Of a DNA stretch of 64,000 nucleotides, positions 17,984 through 27,244 are shown piece by piece (the stretch's first letter is position 1; each line of letters opens with the position of its first letter). The stretch spans positions 186,001 to 250,000 of the forward strand of contig NZ_PEBJ01000003.1 in the NCBI RefSeq assembly GCF_002802915.1, written 5' to 3'. A model generated the notes under the pieces. The model was not told where the DNA came from. It did not search any database and worked only from the letters and a program-made list of their open reading frames with translations. Source of the stretch: Bifidobacterium felsineum (lineage in GTDB: Bacteria > Actinomycetota > Actinomycetes > Actinomycetales > Bifidobacteriaceae). Both the position numbers and the translations under genes were made by a program.

Positions 17984-20056
17984 TTACGGCAACGTCATAA
18001 AGTCCGTGTCTTTGAGGTAGTTTTTGCCGGCGGTGATGTCGTACTGGATGAGCTTGTAATCGGCGAGCAGCTGCTGGGTCTCCTCGTCGAAGTCATCCTC
18101 GCTCATCGGATTACCATTCTGATCCAGATAGATGTTCTGGCCCTCGGGAATGCGGTCCCACCCCTGAATCTTGTTGACCACAGGCGGTTCCATGGCCGCG
18201 ATCTTCGAATGCATCTCGGTCAGGAAGGCGAGATACGGCGACACCTTGGCGTCCATATGCTCGGCGGCCTGCGCCACGAAGAAGTTTGGCGACGAGTAGG
18301 CGGCATCGTCCGTCTTGTTGCCTTGCGAGCTGGAGGCCTTGTTCGACCAGATGAAGTAGTCGGTCAGGTGCAGGGCCAGGGAATTGTTATCGTCCTGGCT
18401 GGCGGAGGAATAAATGCCCGGCAGATGGTCGCCATAGAACACCACAGTGACCGGCTTGTCGAGTGCATCGAGCTCATCCAGGAACTCCTGCGTGGCCTGA
18501 TCGGTGATTTCCACGCCCTTCTGGTAGGTCTCGATGGACTCCTGCTCGTCCTTCTCCAGCGGGGTGCCGGTGGTGGATTCGGCGGTGTAGTCGTTGTTCT
18601 TGTACCACTCGTGGTAGGGCATGTGGTTCTGCATCGTGATGATCTGGATGAACTTGTTTGCCTTGCCGGACTTAATGCCCTCGAGTGCGGAATCGTAAGA
18701 CGACTTATCCGAGACGTATGGCGAATCGTCGATCTTATCCTGATACTTGATCACGTCCGGCCCGGTGAGCGTGTAGAAGTGCGAGAAGCCGAACTTCTTG
18801 TAGTTCGTGGCGCGTGAATACATGCTGGACTCGTACGGATGGTAGCCGAGTGAATTGGCGGGCGCGCCCCACATCTGGTTGATGGTGGGTGCCCAATGCG
18901 CGCTCGGCACCAGCTGCTGGTATGGGCTGGTCAGGGAGGAGTCGAAGTTGGCCATGCTCAGACCGGAAAGCCCCATGTATTCAAGGTTCGCCGTACCACC
19001 GCCGTAACCGGAGGAAAGCATCAGGCCGGAAGTCGTGCCTTCCTTGATCTTGCGGATGTTCGGCATGGAATCCTTGTTGACCTTGAGGCCCGGCACGCGG
19101 CTCGGATCGGAGAAGGATTCGGAAAGCACGTACACCACGGTCGAATCGGTGAGGTTCTTGGAGCGGGAGGTGTTGATCTGCTTGGCCGCCTTCTGGTATC
19201 GGGCCGCGACCTCCTTCATCGTCTCTTCGGAATAGTTGTCCGGCTTGTCCATGACTTTCGGATTGAGCTGGCGGGTGAATGCCACAAGCGGACCATTGCG
19301 CTGTGCATCGTAGACCGAATCCCACATGGATGGCATGTCTCCCATGCCTTGGGATAGCTTGTTCGCCCAGGAGTCAGTGGTGCTCACCTGCATGCAGTAC
19401 AAGGAGAAGCCCAGCAGCGGCAGCAGGACCAGGATCAGCCGGGACGCAAGATTGAGCCCCATATTCTTGGACCGAATCATATGGCCTTTACGCCCATCAA
19501 TATGGCGTAGCATCAGTACGAGCGCCAGCAATGCGGCGAAAGCACCGAGCGCCACAAGAATCGTCACATGCGCGCCGGCCGGAATGAACGTGAGCATATT
19601 GCCGGTGTTGGAGCCGAGGAAGCCAAGATCGGCGGGAAGAATGGCTTCGTACCGAATCTCCACTTTGAAGTGTTCGATGGCCGCCACGAAGATGCCGGCT
19701 CCCATGATTACGATGCTTGCCGTCCAGAATCGGTTGAACAGCATCAGCAGCATAAGGTAGAGGAGCCCGACAAGCAGAACGTTAAGCAGGAACACGAAAT
19801 TGCCTTCGGTCCACATCTTGCTCACGAACCCAAAGCCGACCGTGGGGCTGGAAACCTGCACACGGGTGGAGCTGGAAGACACGCCAATTTCCAACGCCGC
19901 CACCGCAATGACATCGAAGACAACGAACAGCACGCCGTACAACCAGCCGGGGAAAGACTTATGCGGGTGCTTCGGAGTGACTTCATCCGCCTCGGCCCGG
20001 TTTTCCCAGAGCCGCCAACGGAACTTCGATGTGGTGTTACTGGTGTTTTCGCTCAT
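17984..20056 (-). CDS. LTA synthase family membrane phosphoglycerol transferase
   Basis: 690 residues. The first 230 hold about five membrane segments (LYGVLFVVFDVIAVAALEIG, FVFLLNVLLVGLLYLMLLML, ASIVIMGAGIFVAAIEHF and two more), after which an extracellular sulfatase-fold domain follows. Metal and nucleophile positions are visible: Glu in VYVLSESFSDPSR, Thr in GYGGGTANLEY (about residue 354), and the Asp/His pair in VVFYGDHLPG. Enzymes of this family move glycerolphosphate from phosphatidylglycerol onto lipoteichoic acid or glycans; which acceptor is used here is unknown. The C-terminus has an acidic tail. It lies downstream of the zinc-binding lipoprotein behind a hairpin and probably has its own promoter. 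Confidence 0.88.
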   Translation of the reverse strand: MSENTSNTTSKFRWRLWENRAEADEVTPKHPHKSFPGWLYGVLFVVFDVIAVAALEIGVSSSSTRVQVSSPTVGFGFVSKMWTEGNFVFLLNVLLVGLLYLMLLMLFNRFWTASIVIMGAGIFVAAIEHFKVEIRYEAILPADLGFLGSNTGNMLTFIPAGAHVTILVALGAFAALLALVLMLRHIDGRKGHMIRSKNMGLNLASRLILVLLPLLGFSLYCMQVSTTDSWANKLSQGMGDMPSMWDSVYDAQRNGPLVAFTRQLNPKVMDKPDNYSEETMKEVAARYQKAAKQINTSRSKNLTDSTVVYVLSESFSDPSRVPGLKVNKDSMPNIRKIKEGTTSGLMLSSGYGGGTANLEYMGLSGLSMANFDSSLTSPYQQLVPSAHWAPTINQMWGAPANSLGYHPYESSMYSRATNYKKFGFSHFYTLTGPDVIKYQDKIDDSPYVSDKSSYDSALEGIKSGKANKFIQIITMQNHMPYHEWYKNNDYTAESTTGTPLEKDEQESIETYQKGVEITDQATQEFLDELDALDKPVTVVFYGDHLPGIYSSASQDDNNSLALHLTDYFIWSNKASSSQGNKTDDAAYSSPNFFVAQAAEHMDAKVSPYLAFLTEMHSKIAAMEPPVVNKIQGWDRIPEGQNIYLDQNGNPMSEDDFDEETQQLLADYKLIQYDITAGKNYLKDTDFMTLP

Positions 20057-20187
20057 TCGCCTACAGTCTCTAACAGTCGTATCGTGTCTCGGTTTTATCC
20101 AATGGCATATTGTTGCCGCTCAACCTTGGAAAATCCATATCACCGAGGTTTCCCTTACCGTTTCCTAACTATTCACCCTAACGCAAA

Positions 20188-20217
20188 GGGTGCCTTGGAT
20201 CTTCATCCAAGACACCC
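20188..20217 (-). terminator. Hairpin after the zinc-binding lipoprotein gene
   Basis: A 13-bp stem with one mismatch (20188-20200 with 20205-20217) has a 4-base loop. On the minus strand it ends CACCC then TTTGCG, a weak T run. It fits termination of the lipoprotein gene. Confidence 0.6.
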
Positions 20218-20332
20218 GGGGTACGTAGTGCGCAGTTCTTTCGTAATATTATTGCCGAATCACCAAACTGCGCCTTACGCATTACACGCATTGCAGTGGA
20301 TTACCGCATAGCGTCATTGCTTGTGCGGCGAA

Positions 20333-21238
20333 TCATTGCGCAGCGGCCGCGAATTGATCGACCAATGCGTTCATCCAATCAAGCAAATCAGCGTATTCGG
20401 CAGGCATCTGTTCGGTAAGTTCCACAATCGGCACATCGGAGCTCTTCGCGGCATCCACAATCTGCTCGGTGGTGGAGTTGGATTCCTGAGTATTGAGCAC
20501 CAGCATCTTGATATTGCCGGATTTCAGTGCATCCTGGAATTTCTTGATGTCGGTTGGCGTCGGCTCGCTTTCGTTGGCGGAAGCCTGCGCATAGCCATTG
20601 GGCGTGGCGTCTTTCATCTGAAGGTCATCGGCCAGATATGCGGCTACGGATTCGGTGGCGGCATAGGGCAGGCTCTTTGTCTTCGCTGATGTTTCCTTGA
20701 TTTTGGCTTCAAGCTTGTCCGCCTTGGCATGCCAATCCTTGTTGAGCTCGGCATAATCATCCTTATGCGCCGAATCCGCTTTCTGATAGGCGGCGGTGAT
20801 GGCGTCGGCGGTGTTGGAGCGCACCTTGGCGGAGAACCAGACGTGCGGATTGTCGCCATCCTTGATTCCTGCGGTTTCGGCGGCGGTAACCAATGTGGCC
20901 TTGGTATCCTGCGCGGCTTTGGCGGCCCAGGAATCATAATCGGCACCATTCACGATGGCGACTTGTGCGGAATGGAACTTGGCCACATCCTGGCTCGTGG
21001 GCTCATAATCATGGGCCTCAACGTTGGTCTTATTCATGATATTGGTGACTTCGACGTGGTCGCCGCCAAGGTCTTCGGCCAAGGAGCCCCACTGGTTGAT
21101 GGATGCCACGACCTCGAGCTTGCCGCCGTTCGCCTCAGCGGCGCCGTCTGCGCTCGAACCCGTTGAGCCGCACGCCGCCAATCCAGCAATCATCAATCCC
21201 GATACAGCCAGAGCCGTGATCTTCTTCCATGCAGTCAT
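20333..21238 (-). CDS. Zinc-type metal ABC transporter substrate-binding lipoprotein (ZnuA/AdcA-like)
   Basis: 301 residues. A signal peptide ends in the lipobox GLAACG, so the protein is lipid-anchored outside the membrane. Cluster A-I metal ligands are seen: His in TNVEAHDYEPT, His in DNPHVWFSA, Glu in YAATESVAAYL and an acidic residue near the C-terminus. No ATPase or permease gene is nearby, so it must pair with a transporter encoded elsewhere. A 21-bp Zur-type palindrome lies 63 bases upstream and the regulator gene is next upstream, so zinc repression is likely. GAGGA at 9 bases supports the ATG at 21238. Manganese as cargo is a weaker alternative. Confidence 0.9.
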   Translation of the reverse strand: MTAWKKITALAVSGLMIAGLAACGSTGSSADGAAEANGGKLEVVASINQWGSLAEDLGGDHVEVTNIMNKTNVEAHDYEPTSQDVAKFHSAQVAIVNGADYDSWAAKAAQDTKATLVTAAETAGIKDGDNPHVWFSAKVRSNTADAITAAYQKADSAHKDDYAELNKDWHAKADKLEAKIKETSAKTKSLPYAATESVAAYLADDLQMKDATPNGYAQASANESEPTPTDIKKFQDALKSGNIKMLVLNTQESNSTTEQIVDAAKSSDVPIVELTEQMPAEYADLLDWMNALVDQFAAAAQ

Positions 21239-21286
21239 ACCGTTGTTTCCTCTTCTACCTTGTGATTACTTCGGTTGACGTATTGC

Positions 21287-21321
21287 ACTATAGCATCTAT
21301 TGAGAACCATTATCATTTTCA
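21287..21321 (-). promoter_or_regulatory. Zur box and -10 of the zinc-binding lipoprotein gene
   Basis: The 21-base site at 21301-21321, read on the minus strand as TGAAAATGATAATGGTTCTC plus A, is an imperfect palindrome matching the actinobacterial Zur operator pattern. TATAGT (21287-21292, minus) is a good -10, which places the operator over the -35. Confidence 0.8.
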
Positions 21322-21407
21322 GTTCTTTGGGCGTGTCGATGCAAAAAGCCAGACCTTGCATACACAGGGTCCGGCTTTCCACCAAATAATCAGGCCGCAA
21401 TCAGCGA

Positions 21408-21800
21408 TCAGCGCTTTTGGCACTCCGGGCACAGACCGAAGACCTCCAGCGTGTGGGATTCCACGGTGAAACCGTGCCCTTCGGCCACTTTTCGCAACCA
21501 GGATTCGCTTGGTGGGTCGATCTCCACCGTGCGCCCGCACTTCTTGCACACCAGATGGTGATGGTGCCCGTCGTCGCCACACAGGCGGAACAGCTGCTGG
21601 CCGTCGAGCCTGATCGTGTCCGCCGCGCCCGCATCCGCCAGCGCATTCAACTGACGGTATACGGTGGCCAGGCCGATGCGAGAGCCTTCATCCTCCAACC
21701 TGCGGTGCAGATCCTGGGCGGAGATGAACTCCTCGCAATCGGCAAGTGCCGCACGAATCGCGTCCTTTTGCTTGGTCTGACGTTCTATATGTTCAACCAT
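21408..21800 (-). CDS. zur: Fur-family zinc uptake regulator (Zur)
   Basis: 130 residues. An N-terminal winged helix contains ISAQDLHRRLEDEGSRIGLA and TVYRQLNALADAG. A metal-sensing C-terminal part contains GDDGHHHHLVCKKCGRTVEI and a final CPECQKR, giving the structural zinc site of two CxxC pairs. The assignment to Zur rather than Fur or PerR rests on the neighbouring zinc-type lipoprotein and the operator in front of it. It starts 9 bases after the purK stop, so it is probably read with purE-purK as well as from any promoter of its own. The ribosome site is weak. Confidence 0.85.
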   Translation of the reverse strand: MVEHIERQTKQKDAIRAALADCEEFISAQDLHRRLEDEGSRIGLATVYRQLNALADAGAADTIRLDGQQLFRLCGDDGHHHHLVCKKCGRTVEIDPPSESWLRKVAEGHGFTVESHTLEVFGLCPECQKR

Positions 21801-21809
21801 GCGATAAGG

Positions 21810-22988
21810 TCACGCCTTCTTCTTCAGATCATTCCAGCAGCCGGTAGCCTCGAGATCGGCGACCGTGCGTTCCGGATCGTCGGTGAGCACAGTGATATGG
21901 CCCATCTTGCGGTCGTGACGCACTTCGGCCTTGCCGTAGTCGTGCACGTTCCACTCCGGGTGGTCCTTGATCAGCGCGCGAGTAGGCTCCACATGCTGGC
22001 CAAGCACATTGACCATGACCGCCGGGGAGAGCAGCTGCGGCTCAGGCATGGGCCAACCGGCGATGCCGCGGATATGCGCGTCGAACTGGTCCATCGAGCA
22101 GGCCTCGATGGTGTAGTGGCCGGAGTTGTGCGGGCGTGGCGCGAGCTCGTTGACGATCACCTGATCATCCTTGGTGATGAACAGCTCGATGGCGAGCGTG
22201 CCGGCGAGCTCGAAGCCCTTGGCCAGACGGATGGCCAGTTCGTGAGCTTCGCGGGCCACATGTTCGCTGACTTTGGCCGGCGCGATGGTCATATGCAGAA
22301 TGTTGTTGCGGTGCTCGTTGCGCACGATCGGGAAGGTCACGAAGTCCTTGCCGTTGCCGGAGACCAGAATCGAGGCTTCGAACGCGAAGTCCACGAAGCC
22401 TTCCAGAATGCTTGGCGGGAAGCCGCCGCCGCGATCGCCGCGGGCGCGGATCTTCTCCAGATCGGCGTCGGAGCGCAGCACCATCTGACCGTGGCCGTCA
22501 TAGCCGCCGGAGACGGTCTTCAGCACGGCCGGGTAGTGGATTTCGTCCAGCGCGGCGTCGAGTTCATCGAAATTGTTGACCGCACGCCACGGGGCGGTGG
22601 CGGTGCCGTGGTCGTTGATGAACTGCTTCTCATGCACACGATGCTGGGTGACGCGCAGCAAATCGGTGCCCTGCGGGGCTGCGGCGATGCCACGAACCTC
22701 ATCGATGGCGTCGGCATCCACGTTTTCGAACTCGTAGGTGAGCACGTCGGACTGCACGGCGAGATCATGGATGGCGGTCTTGTCGTCGTACTCGGCGGTG
22801 ATTTGGAAATCGGCCACCTGAGCGGTCGGGCAGTTTGGCGTGGGGTCGAGCACACCGACGCGGAATCCCATGTAGCGAGCGGACAGAGCCATCATGCGGC
22901 CCAGTTGCCCGCCACCGATGATGCCGATGGTAGAGCCCGGCATCAGCATGGAGACGCGCCCGTTGGTTTCCTCAGACAAGCTGGGCAT
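21810..22988 (-). CDS. purK: 5-(carboxyamino)imidazole ribonucleotide synthase
   Basis: It uses ATP and bicarbonate to carboxylate AIR to N5-CAIR, which PurE then rearranges. 392 residues with the ATP-grasp start [34 protein letters not shown], and [18 protein letters not shown]. The ATG at 22988 overlaps the end of purE by 17 bases; internal ATGs at 22949 and 22943 just before the Rossmann strand are alternative starts. Overlap with purE shows tight coupling of the two half-reactions. Confidence 0.95.
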   Translation of the reverse strand: MPSLSEETNGRVSMLMPGSTIGIIGGGQLGRMMALSARYMGFRVGVLDPTPNCPTAQVADFQITAEYDDKTAIHDLAVQSDVLTYEFENVDADAIDEVRGIAAAPQGTDLLRVTQHRVHEKQFINDHGTATAPWRAVNNFDELDAALDEIHYPAVLKTVSGGYDGHGQMVLRSDADLEKIRARGDRGGGFPPSILEGFVDFAFEASILVSGNGKDFVTFPIVRNEHRNNILHMTIAPAKVSEHVAREAHELAIRLAKGFELAGTLAIELFITKDDQVIVNELAPRPHNSGHYTIEACSMDQFDAHIRGIAGWPMPEPQLLSPAVMVNVLGQHVEPTRALIKDHPEWNVHDYGKAEVRHDRKMGHITVLTDDPERTVADLEATGCWNDLKKKA

Positions 22989-23472
22989 TGGATTCGGCCA
23001 CCTTTTCCTTCAGTTCGTTGCGGTAGTCTTCAAGCTTCTGGGCCAGGGTCTCATCGAACGCGGATAGCATCTGCACGGCGAGCAGACCGGCGTTGGTGGC
23101 ACCAGAGTTGCCCACGGCGGTGGTGGCCACCGGGATGCCACCCGGCATCTGCACGATGGAGAGCAGGGAGTCCCAACCAGACAAGGCGTGGGAGCGGACC
23201 GGCACGCCAATCACCGGCAGTGTGGTCTGGGCTGCGATCATGCCCGGCAGGTGGGCGGCGCCACCGGCACCGGCGATGATGACCTTGAGGCCATTCTTGC
23301 GAGCGTTGTGGGCGAAGTCCGCCATAAGCTCCGGTGTGCGGTGTGCGGAGATGACCTGCTTATGGTAAGCAACGCCGAACTGGTCGAGAATATCGCAGGC
23401 GCGCTTCATGGTTTCCCAGTCGCTGGAGGAACCCATCACCACGGCGACCTGGGGCTTGGTTTCATTTGCCAT
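22972..23472 (-). CDS. purE: N5-carboxyaminoimidazole ribonucleotide mutase
   Basis: It converts N5-CAIR to CAIR in purine synthesis, acting with PurK. 166 residues, typical of class I PurE. Motifs visible are [38 protein letters not shown] and [20 protein letters not shown]. The ATG at 23472 has GGGAG at 9 bases; an upstream ATG at 23478 is only 3 bases from that site. It is the first gene of purE-purK-zur. A 12-bp inverted repeat lies 100-165 bases upstream. Confidence 0.96.
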   Translation of the reverse strand: MANETKPQVAVVMGSSSDWETMKRACDILDQFGVAYHKQVISAHRTPELMADFAHNARKNGLKVIIAGAGGAAHLPGMIAAQTTLPVIGVPVRSHALSGWDSLLSIVQMPGGIPVATTAVGNSGATNAGLLAVQMLSAFDETLAQKLEDYRNELKEKVAESNAQLV

Positions 23473-23571
23473 TATCATTTACTCCCTAGTTATTGAGAAT
23501 ATGCCCTCACTGTACGCTTGCCCTTGCACAGAATCGAAGCGTCTTGCAACCGTGCAGGAAAAACACGCAAA

Positions 23572-23636
23572 AACGCACATATTCCAACAGTGAGAACTAC
23601 CGAAAACACGCCATTCTTCAGTGAAATATGTGCGTT
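23572..23636. promoter_or_regulatory. Inverted repeat upstream of purE
   Basis: AACGCACATATT (23572-23583) is perfectly repeated in reverse at 23625-23636, separated by 41 bases. It lies between purE and the convergent end of the oxidoreductase gene. It could be paired operators for purEK or a leader hairpin. Confidence 0.45.
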
Positions 23637-23692
23637 ACACCTCACGAAATCCCTGCATGTTTCTTATTGAGAATGATTTGCTGCGAGCGATC

Positions 23693-24685
23693 TTACAGCT
23701 CTATCACCACTTTGCCGAATACGTCGCCGGAGACCATCTTGGCAAATGCCTGAGGTGCCGCATCCAGACCAGCGAAAACGCTGTCAATCGCCGGATGGAT
23801 ATTGGCGTGCTCCACAAAACGTAGTAATCGGGCGAAATCCTCACGCGATCCCATTGTGCTGCCTTGAACGCGGATATCCTGGAAAAACAGTCTCGTCAAT
23901 TCGGCACCAGGCTGGTCACCGGTGGTGGCGCCGCAGATGGCAATCGTGCCGCCGGGCCGCACGGATTTCATCGAGTGGCTCCATGTGGCAGCACCCACGG
24001 ATTCAATCACCGCGTCCACCTTGCGCGGCAGTCGAGCACCAATCTCCAATGCCGCGTTAGCGCCCAGTTCAAAGGCCTTGGTACGCTTTTCTGCTTCACG
24101 CGAGGTCACGAACACCTCAAGACCAGCCGCATGAGCGAGCTGAATGGCCGCCGTGGAAACACCGCCGCCCGCGCCTTGAATCAGCACGGAGTCACCCGGC
24201 TTGATGCCGGCGGCGTTGAACAGCAGTGAGTAGGCGGTCAGCCAACTCGTTCCCAACGCGGACGCCTCCACCGTGGTGAGATTGGCCGGCTTGGCAAACA
24301 CGTTGGCTGAGGGCACGGAGGTCTTCTGCGCCATGGTGCCCGGATATTTTTCGGAAAGAATCGAACGCCGCTCCCCTGGCGCCACGCCGTTGCCGTCCGT
24401 ACCGATAAAGGTATACAGCACCACTTCGCTGCCCGCTTTGAGCCCATGTTTGCCGGGAATGTCTTCATCGAGTATGCCCACGGCGTCGGTGCCCAGGATC
24501 ATCGGCATCTGCTCAGCGGAGAGTCCCACGCCCTTAAGCGACCAAATATCGTGATGGTTGACGCTCACGGCTCGTACCGAAATCGTGGACCAGTACTGTC
24601 GCGTTATCGGCTCGGGCTGGTCTCCTACCGCGAGCGCGGCAAGTGGACTGTCATTATTGATGGTGGATGCGTATACGGCCTTCAT
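23693..24685 (-). CDS. Zinc-free medium-chain dehydrogenase (quinone oxidoreductase-like)
   Basis: 330 residues of the MDR superfamily. The GroES-like N-terminal half contains VRAVSVNHHDIWSLKG and GTDAVGILDE. The Rossmann half has SVLIQGAGGGVSTAAIQLA for the nucleotide loop and GGTIAICGATTGDQPG. The catalytic-zinc Cys of alcohol dehydrogenases and the four structural-zinc Cys are not seen, which favours the quinone oxidoreductase type using NADPH. The ATG at 24685 has AAAGGAG at 8 bases. Monocistronic; substrate unknown. Confidence 0.85.
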   Translation of the reverse strand: MKAVYASTINNDSPLAALAVGDQPEPITRQYWSTISVRAVSVNHHDIWSLKGVGLSAEQMPMILGTDAVGILDEDIPGKHGLKAGSEVVLYTFIGTDGNGVAPGERRSILSEKYPGTMAQKTSVPSANVFAKPANLTTVEASALGTSWLTAYSLLFNAAGIKPGDSVLIQGAGGGVSTAAIQLAHAAGLEVFVTSREAEKRTKAFELGANAALEIGARLPRKVDAVIESVGAATWSHSMKSVRPGGTIAICGATTGDQPGAELTRLFFQDIRVQGSTMGSREDFARLLRFVEHANIHPAIDSVFAGLDAAPQAFAKMVSGDVFGKVVIEL

Positions 24686-25108
24686 TGGCACGGCTCCTTT
24701 ACCTTTATATATGTGTTATATGCAATACAGCTAGCACTCATTCTTCCATACCGGGACGGTTTATATGGAAGCACTCACGCGATATCTGCGTTACGAGGGG
24801 TTGATTAACGAAGTTTGAACCATCTATCTGCTGTACAAGGGGTTCCTTACCCGTCGAATCGTATCTACAAGCGGCATCGCCTCTACGCCGTTCCGCCATT
24901 TTGGGGCACGGTCTACTCAGCAAGCAACCCCTCGTAACGCAGATAGACTTTCCGGAATCATGAAATCAACCCCTCGTAACGCCGATAGCACCTGTGCATT
25001 GAATATACGGAGATGTTGGGGGTATTGTCGCATGCCTCACATGCCCGACTACACATGGCACTAGCATGTCGAACTCGGAAAGATAACAAGAAGGGGAGCC
25101 ACACGGGT
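24686..25108. other. Long non-coding region upstream of the DXS-like gene
   Basis: No gene is seen. The central part is the four-copy repeat element at 24783-24987. The left part has the promoter region of the oxidoreductase on the minus strand (AT-rich stretch around 24700-24725). Confidence 0.6.
24783..24987. repeat. Four-copy inverted repeat element, locus 1
   Basis: A 20-nt motif TATCTGCGTTACGAGGGGTT occurs at 24783-24802 and, in variant form, at 24825-24844 on the plus strand. It recurs inverted at 24926-24945 and 24968-24987. The starts of tandem copies are 42 bp apart in both pairs; the inner gap is 81 bp. The same layout occurs at 59257-59450. Confidence 0.85.
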
Positions 25109-27244
25109 ATGAGCAATATGCCGGGAAAAGAGTTCAATATTGCCGATTCGGGAGCCACGAAAGGCACCCACTCCCCCACTATCGCCGTGCCCGACATTAC
25201 ACACCACGCTTCGAACACTACGGTTGACGCCCCACTCCTGCGCAATATCGCATCTCCCGCCGACGTCAAAGCCCTTCCCGCGAACCAACTTATGCAACTG
25301 TGCCGTGAAATCCGCGCCACGCTGCTGAACTATGGTCATCGGCATGGCGGCCATATCGGCTCCAATCTCGGCATGGTGGAGGCAACGGTGGCGCTGCACC
25401 GCGTATTCGACTCCCCACGCGATCGCATCGTCTTTGATGTTTCCCACCAAAGCTATGTGCATAAGATGCTGACCGGCCGTGCGCTCGCATACCTTGAGCC
25501 GGAGCATTTCAGCGAGGTGACCGGGTTCACCAATCCAGATGAAAGCGAACATGACCAGTTCGTTCTGGGACATACCGGCACTTCGATTTCGCTGACCTGT
25601 GGCATCGCAAAAACCCGTAACGCCGAAGTCGCCAGCAATGGCAGTAGCGCGATCGGCAATGTGGTAGCCGTGATCGGCGATGGTTCCCTCAGCTCCGGCG
25701 TGGCTTTCGAGGGTCTCAATAATGCCGCGGAACAGGGCGGCAACCTCATTATCATTTTCAACGACAATGAGATGTCCATCGCCGGCGATTTCGGCGGCAT
25801 GTATGGTCCGCTCGCCCGTCTGCGTGCATCTGGCGGCACTGCACAACCCAATATTTTCAATGCATTCGGCCTAGATTACCGCTATGTTGAGGCGGGTAAT
25901 GATGTGGACGCGCTGGTTGCCGCATTCGAGGAAGTGCGCGACACCGATCACCCGGTGGTGGTGCATATCCATACGCTGAAGGGCGCAGGCTACGAAGGCG
26001 AGACCGATGCCATCAGCGCCACTCACCAACAGCTTCAGCACACCACTGCCACGGACGAGGCCGAGGGCATCACAGCGACCGCGAATGTGCTTCACGATGA
26101 GCCCTGGCATTCCGATCACTGCAACCTGTCCGACCACAATCCGCATGAGGGTCAGTGTGAGGCCTCCCATTGGCAGAACCCGGACGCTTCGCTCGGCAAG
26201 CCCGAAGATCCGCGCAAGCATTACGGCAAGATGGCCATGGCTGCGCTCGAGCCGCGCTTTGCAGCCGAGCCAGGTTTGGTGGTGATTTCTCCCGCCACCC
26301 CTGGCTCCAATGGCATTACGCATGACTTCCGCGAGCGTGCCGGCTCGCACTATGTGGACACCGGCATCACCGAAGCGCATGCCGTGGCGTTCGCCGCCGG
26401 TATTGCACGCGCAGGTGGCACGCCGGTGGTGGCCACGACCGCGTCCTTCTTCCAGCGCGCGTACGATCAGTTCTTCCAGGAGATGAGCCTCAACCGTTCG
26501 CGCGTGACCGTGCTGGACTTTCTGGGCGGGCTTTCCGGTTCGGATAACACCCATTCCGGCGCCTACGATCTGGCGATGTTCGCCAATATTCCCCAGGTGA
26601 CGATGCTGGTGCCGACATCCGGACGTGATTTTCTGGATGATCTGGCTTGGGCTACGCTGCCGGCTGACACCGCTGGCGCTCCCGTTGGTTCAGTGGTGAT
26701 TCGTGTACCGGGCGAAGGTGTGCTCGCCGCCGAACGCAATCCTGAATTGTTGCCGATTACCGGCACGCACAATGCTGACGCTATTCGATCTGAGCGTACG
26801 CTCGAGGGCATGCTGGCATGGCGCGTCAATCAGTCCGGCTCGCAGGCGGCGATTCTCGGCTTGGGCAATACATACCCGTTGGCGGAACGTGCTGCAGCCG
26901 CATTGGCTGAAAGTCATGGCATCACTGCAACGGTGATTGATCCGAGGCAGTGCACTTCGCTGGATACGGATGTGCTCGAATCGCTGCGCGAACGACACTC
27001 GCTGATTATCACGCTCGAGGACGGTCAGCTTGAAGGCGGCTGGGGCGAGAAAGTCACCGCCTATTACGCGAACCATTGGCAGCACAGCAACGGCAGCAAC
27101 AAGGTCGACAAGCCGCACAACCCCCGCGTACTGAACTTCGGTGCCACCAAGGAATTCACCGACCGCGTGCCGCTGAGCGAGCTCAATAAGCGTTATGGTT
27201 TGACTGTAGACGCTATCGCGGATGCGGTCACTCGCTGTTTTTGA
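25109..27244 (+). CDS. 1-deoxy-D-xylulose-5-phosphate synthase-like thiamine enzyme
   Basis: 711 residues, somewhat longer than typical DXS (about 620-640). DXS-type blocks seen: HIGSNLGMVEATVALH, FDVSHQSYVHKMLTGR, GHTGTSISLTCGIAK, the TPP motif GDGSLSSGVAFEGLNN with IIFNDNEMSI, and in the second half TGITEAHAVAFAAGIARAGG, NTHSGAYDLAMFANI. Standard DXS usually has an EQHA-type motif where this has EAHA, so a paralogue is possible. Between the two halves (about residues 327-354) lies a His/Cys-rich insert. Expected reaction: pyruvate plus glyceraldehyde 3-phosphate to DXP for isoprenoids or thiamine. The ATG at 25109 has GGGGAG at 10 bases. The 3' end overlaps the convergent permease gene by 17 bases. 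Confidence 0.8.
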   Translation: MSNMPGKEFNIADSGATKGTHSPTIAVPDITHHASNTTVDAPLLRNIASPADVKALPANQLMQLCREIRATLLNYGHRHGGHIGSNLGMVEATVALHRVFDSPRDRIVFDVSHQSYVHKMLTGRALAYLEPEHFSEVTGFTNPDESEHDQFVLGHTGTSISLTCGIAKTRNAEVASNGSSAIGNVVAVIGDGSLSSGVAFEGLNNAAEQGGNLIIIFNDNEMSIAGDFGGMYGPLARLRASGGTAQPNIFNAFGLDYRYVEAGNDVDALVAAFEEVRDTDHPVVVHIHTLKGAGYEGETDAISATHQQLQHTTATDEAEGITATANVLHDEPWHSDHCNLSDHNPHEGQCEASHWQNPDASLGKPEDPRKHYGKMAMAALEPRFAAEPGLVVISPATPGSNGITHDFRERAGSHYVDTGITEAHAVAFAAGIARAGGTPVVATTASFFQRAYDQFFQEMSLNRSRVTVLDFLGGLSGSDNTHSGAYDLAMFANIPQVTMLVPTSGRDFLDDLAWATLPADTAGAPVGSVVIRVPGEGVLAAERNPELLPITGTHNADAIRSERTLEGMLAWRVNQSGSQAAILGLGNTYPLAERAAAALAESHGITATVIDPRQCTSLDTDVLESLRERHSLIITLEDGQLEGGWGEKVTAYYANHWQHSNGSNKVDKPHNPRVLNFGATKEFTDRVPLSELNKRYGLTVDAIADAVTRCF

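Noticed and set aside
21417..23279. 620-codon open frame on the plus strand
   Set aside because: It is antisense to zur, purK and purE, which have unmistakable family motifs; the product shows none.
24783..24987. CRISPR array
   Set aside because: Repeats of 20 nt with a 22-nt spacer look CRISPR-like, but there are only two per side, the second pair is inverted, repeats diverge and no cas genes are near.
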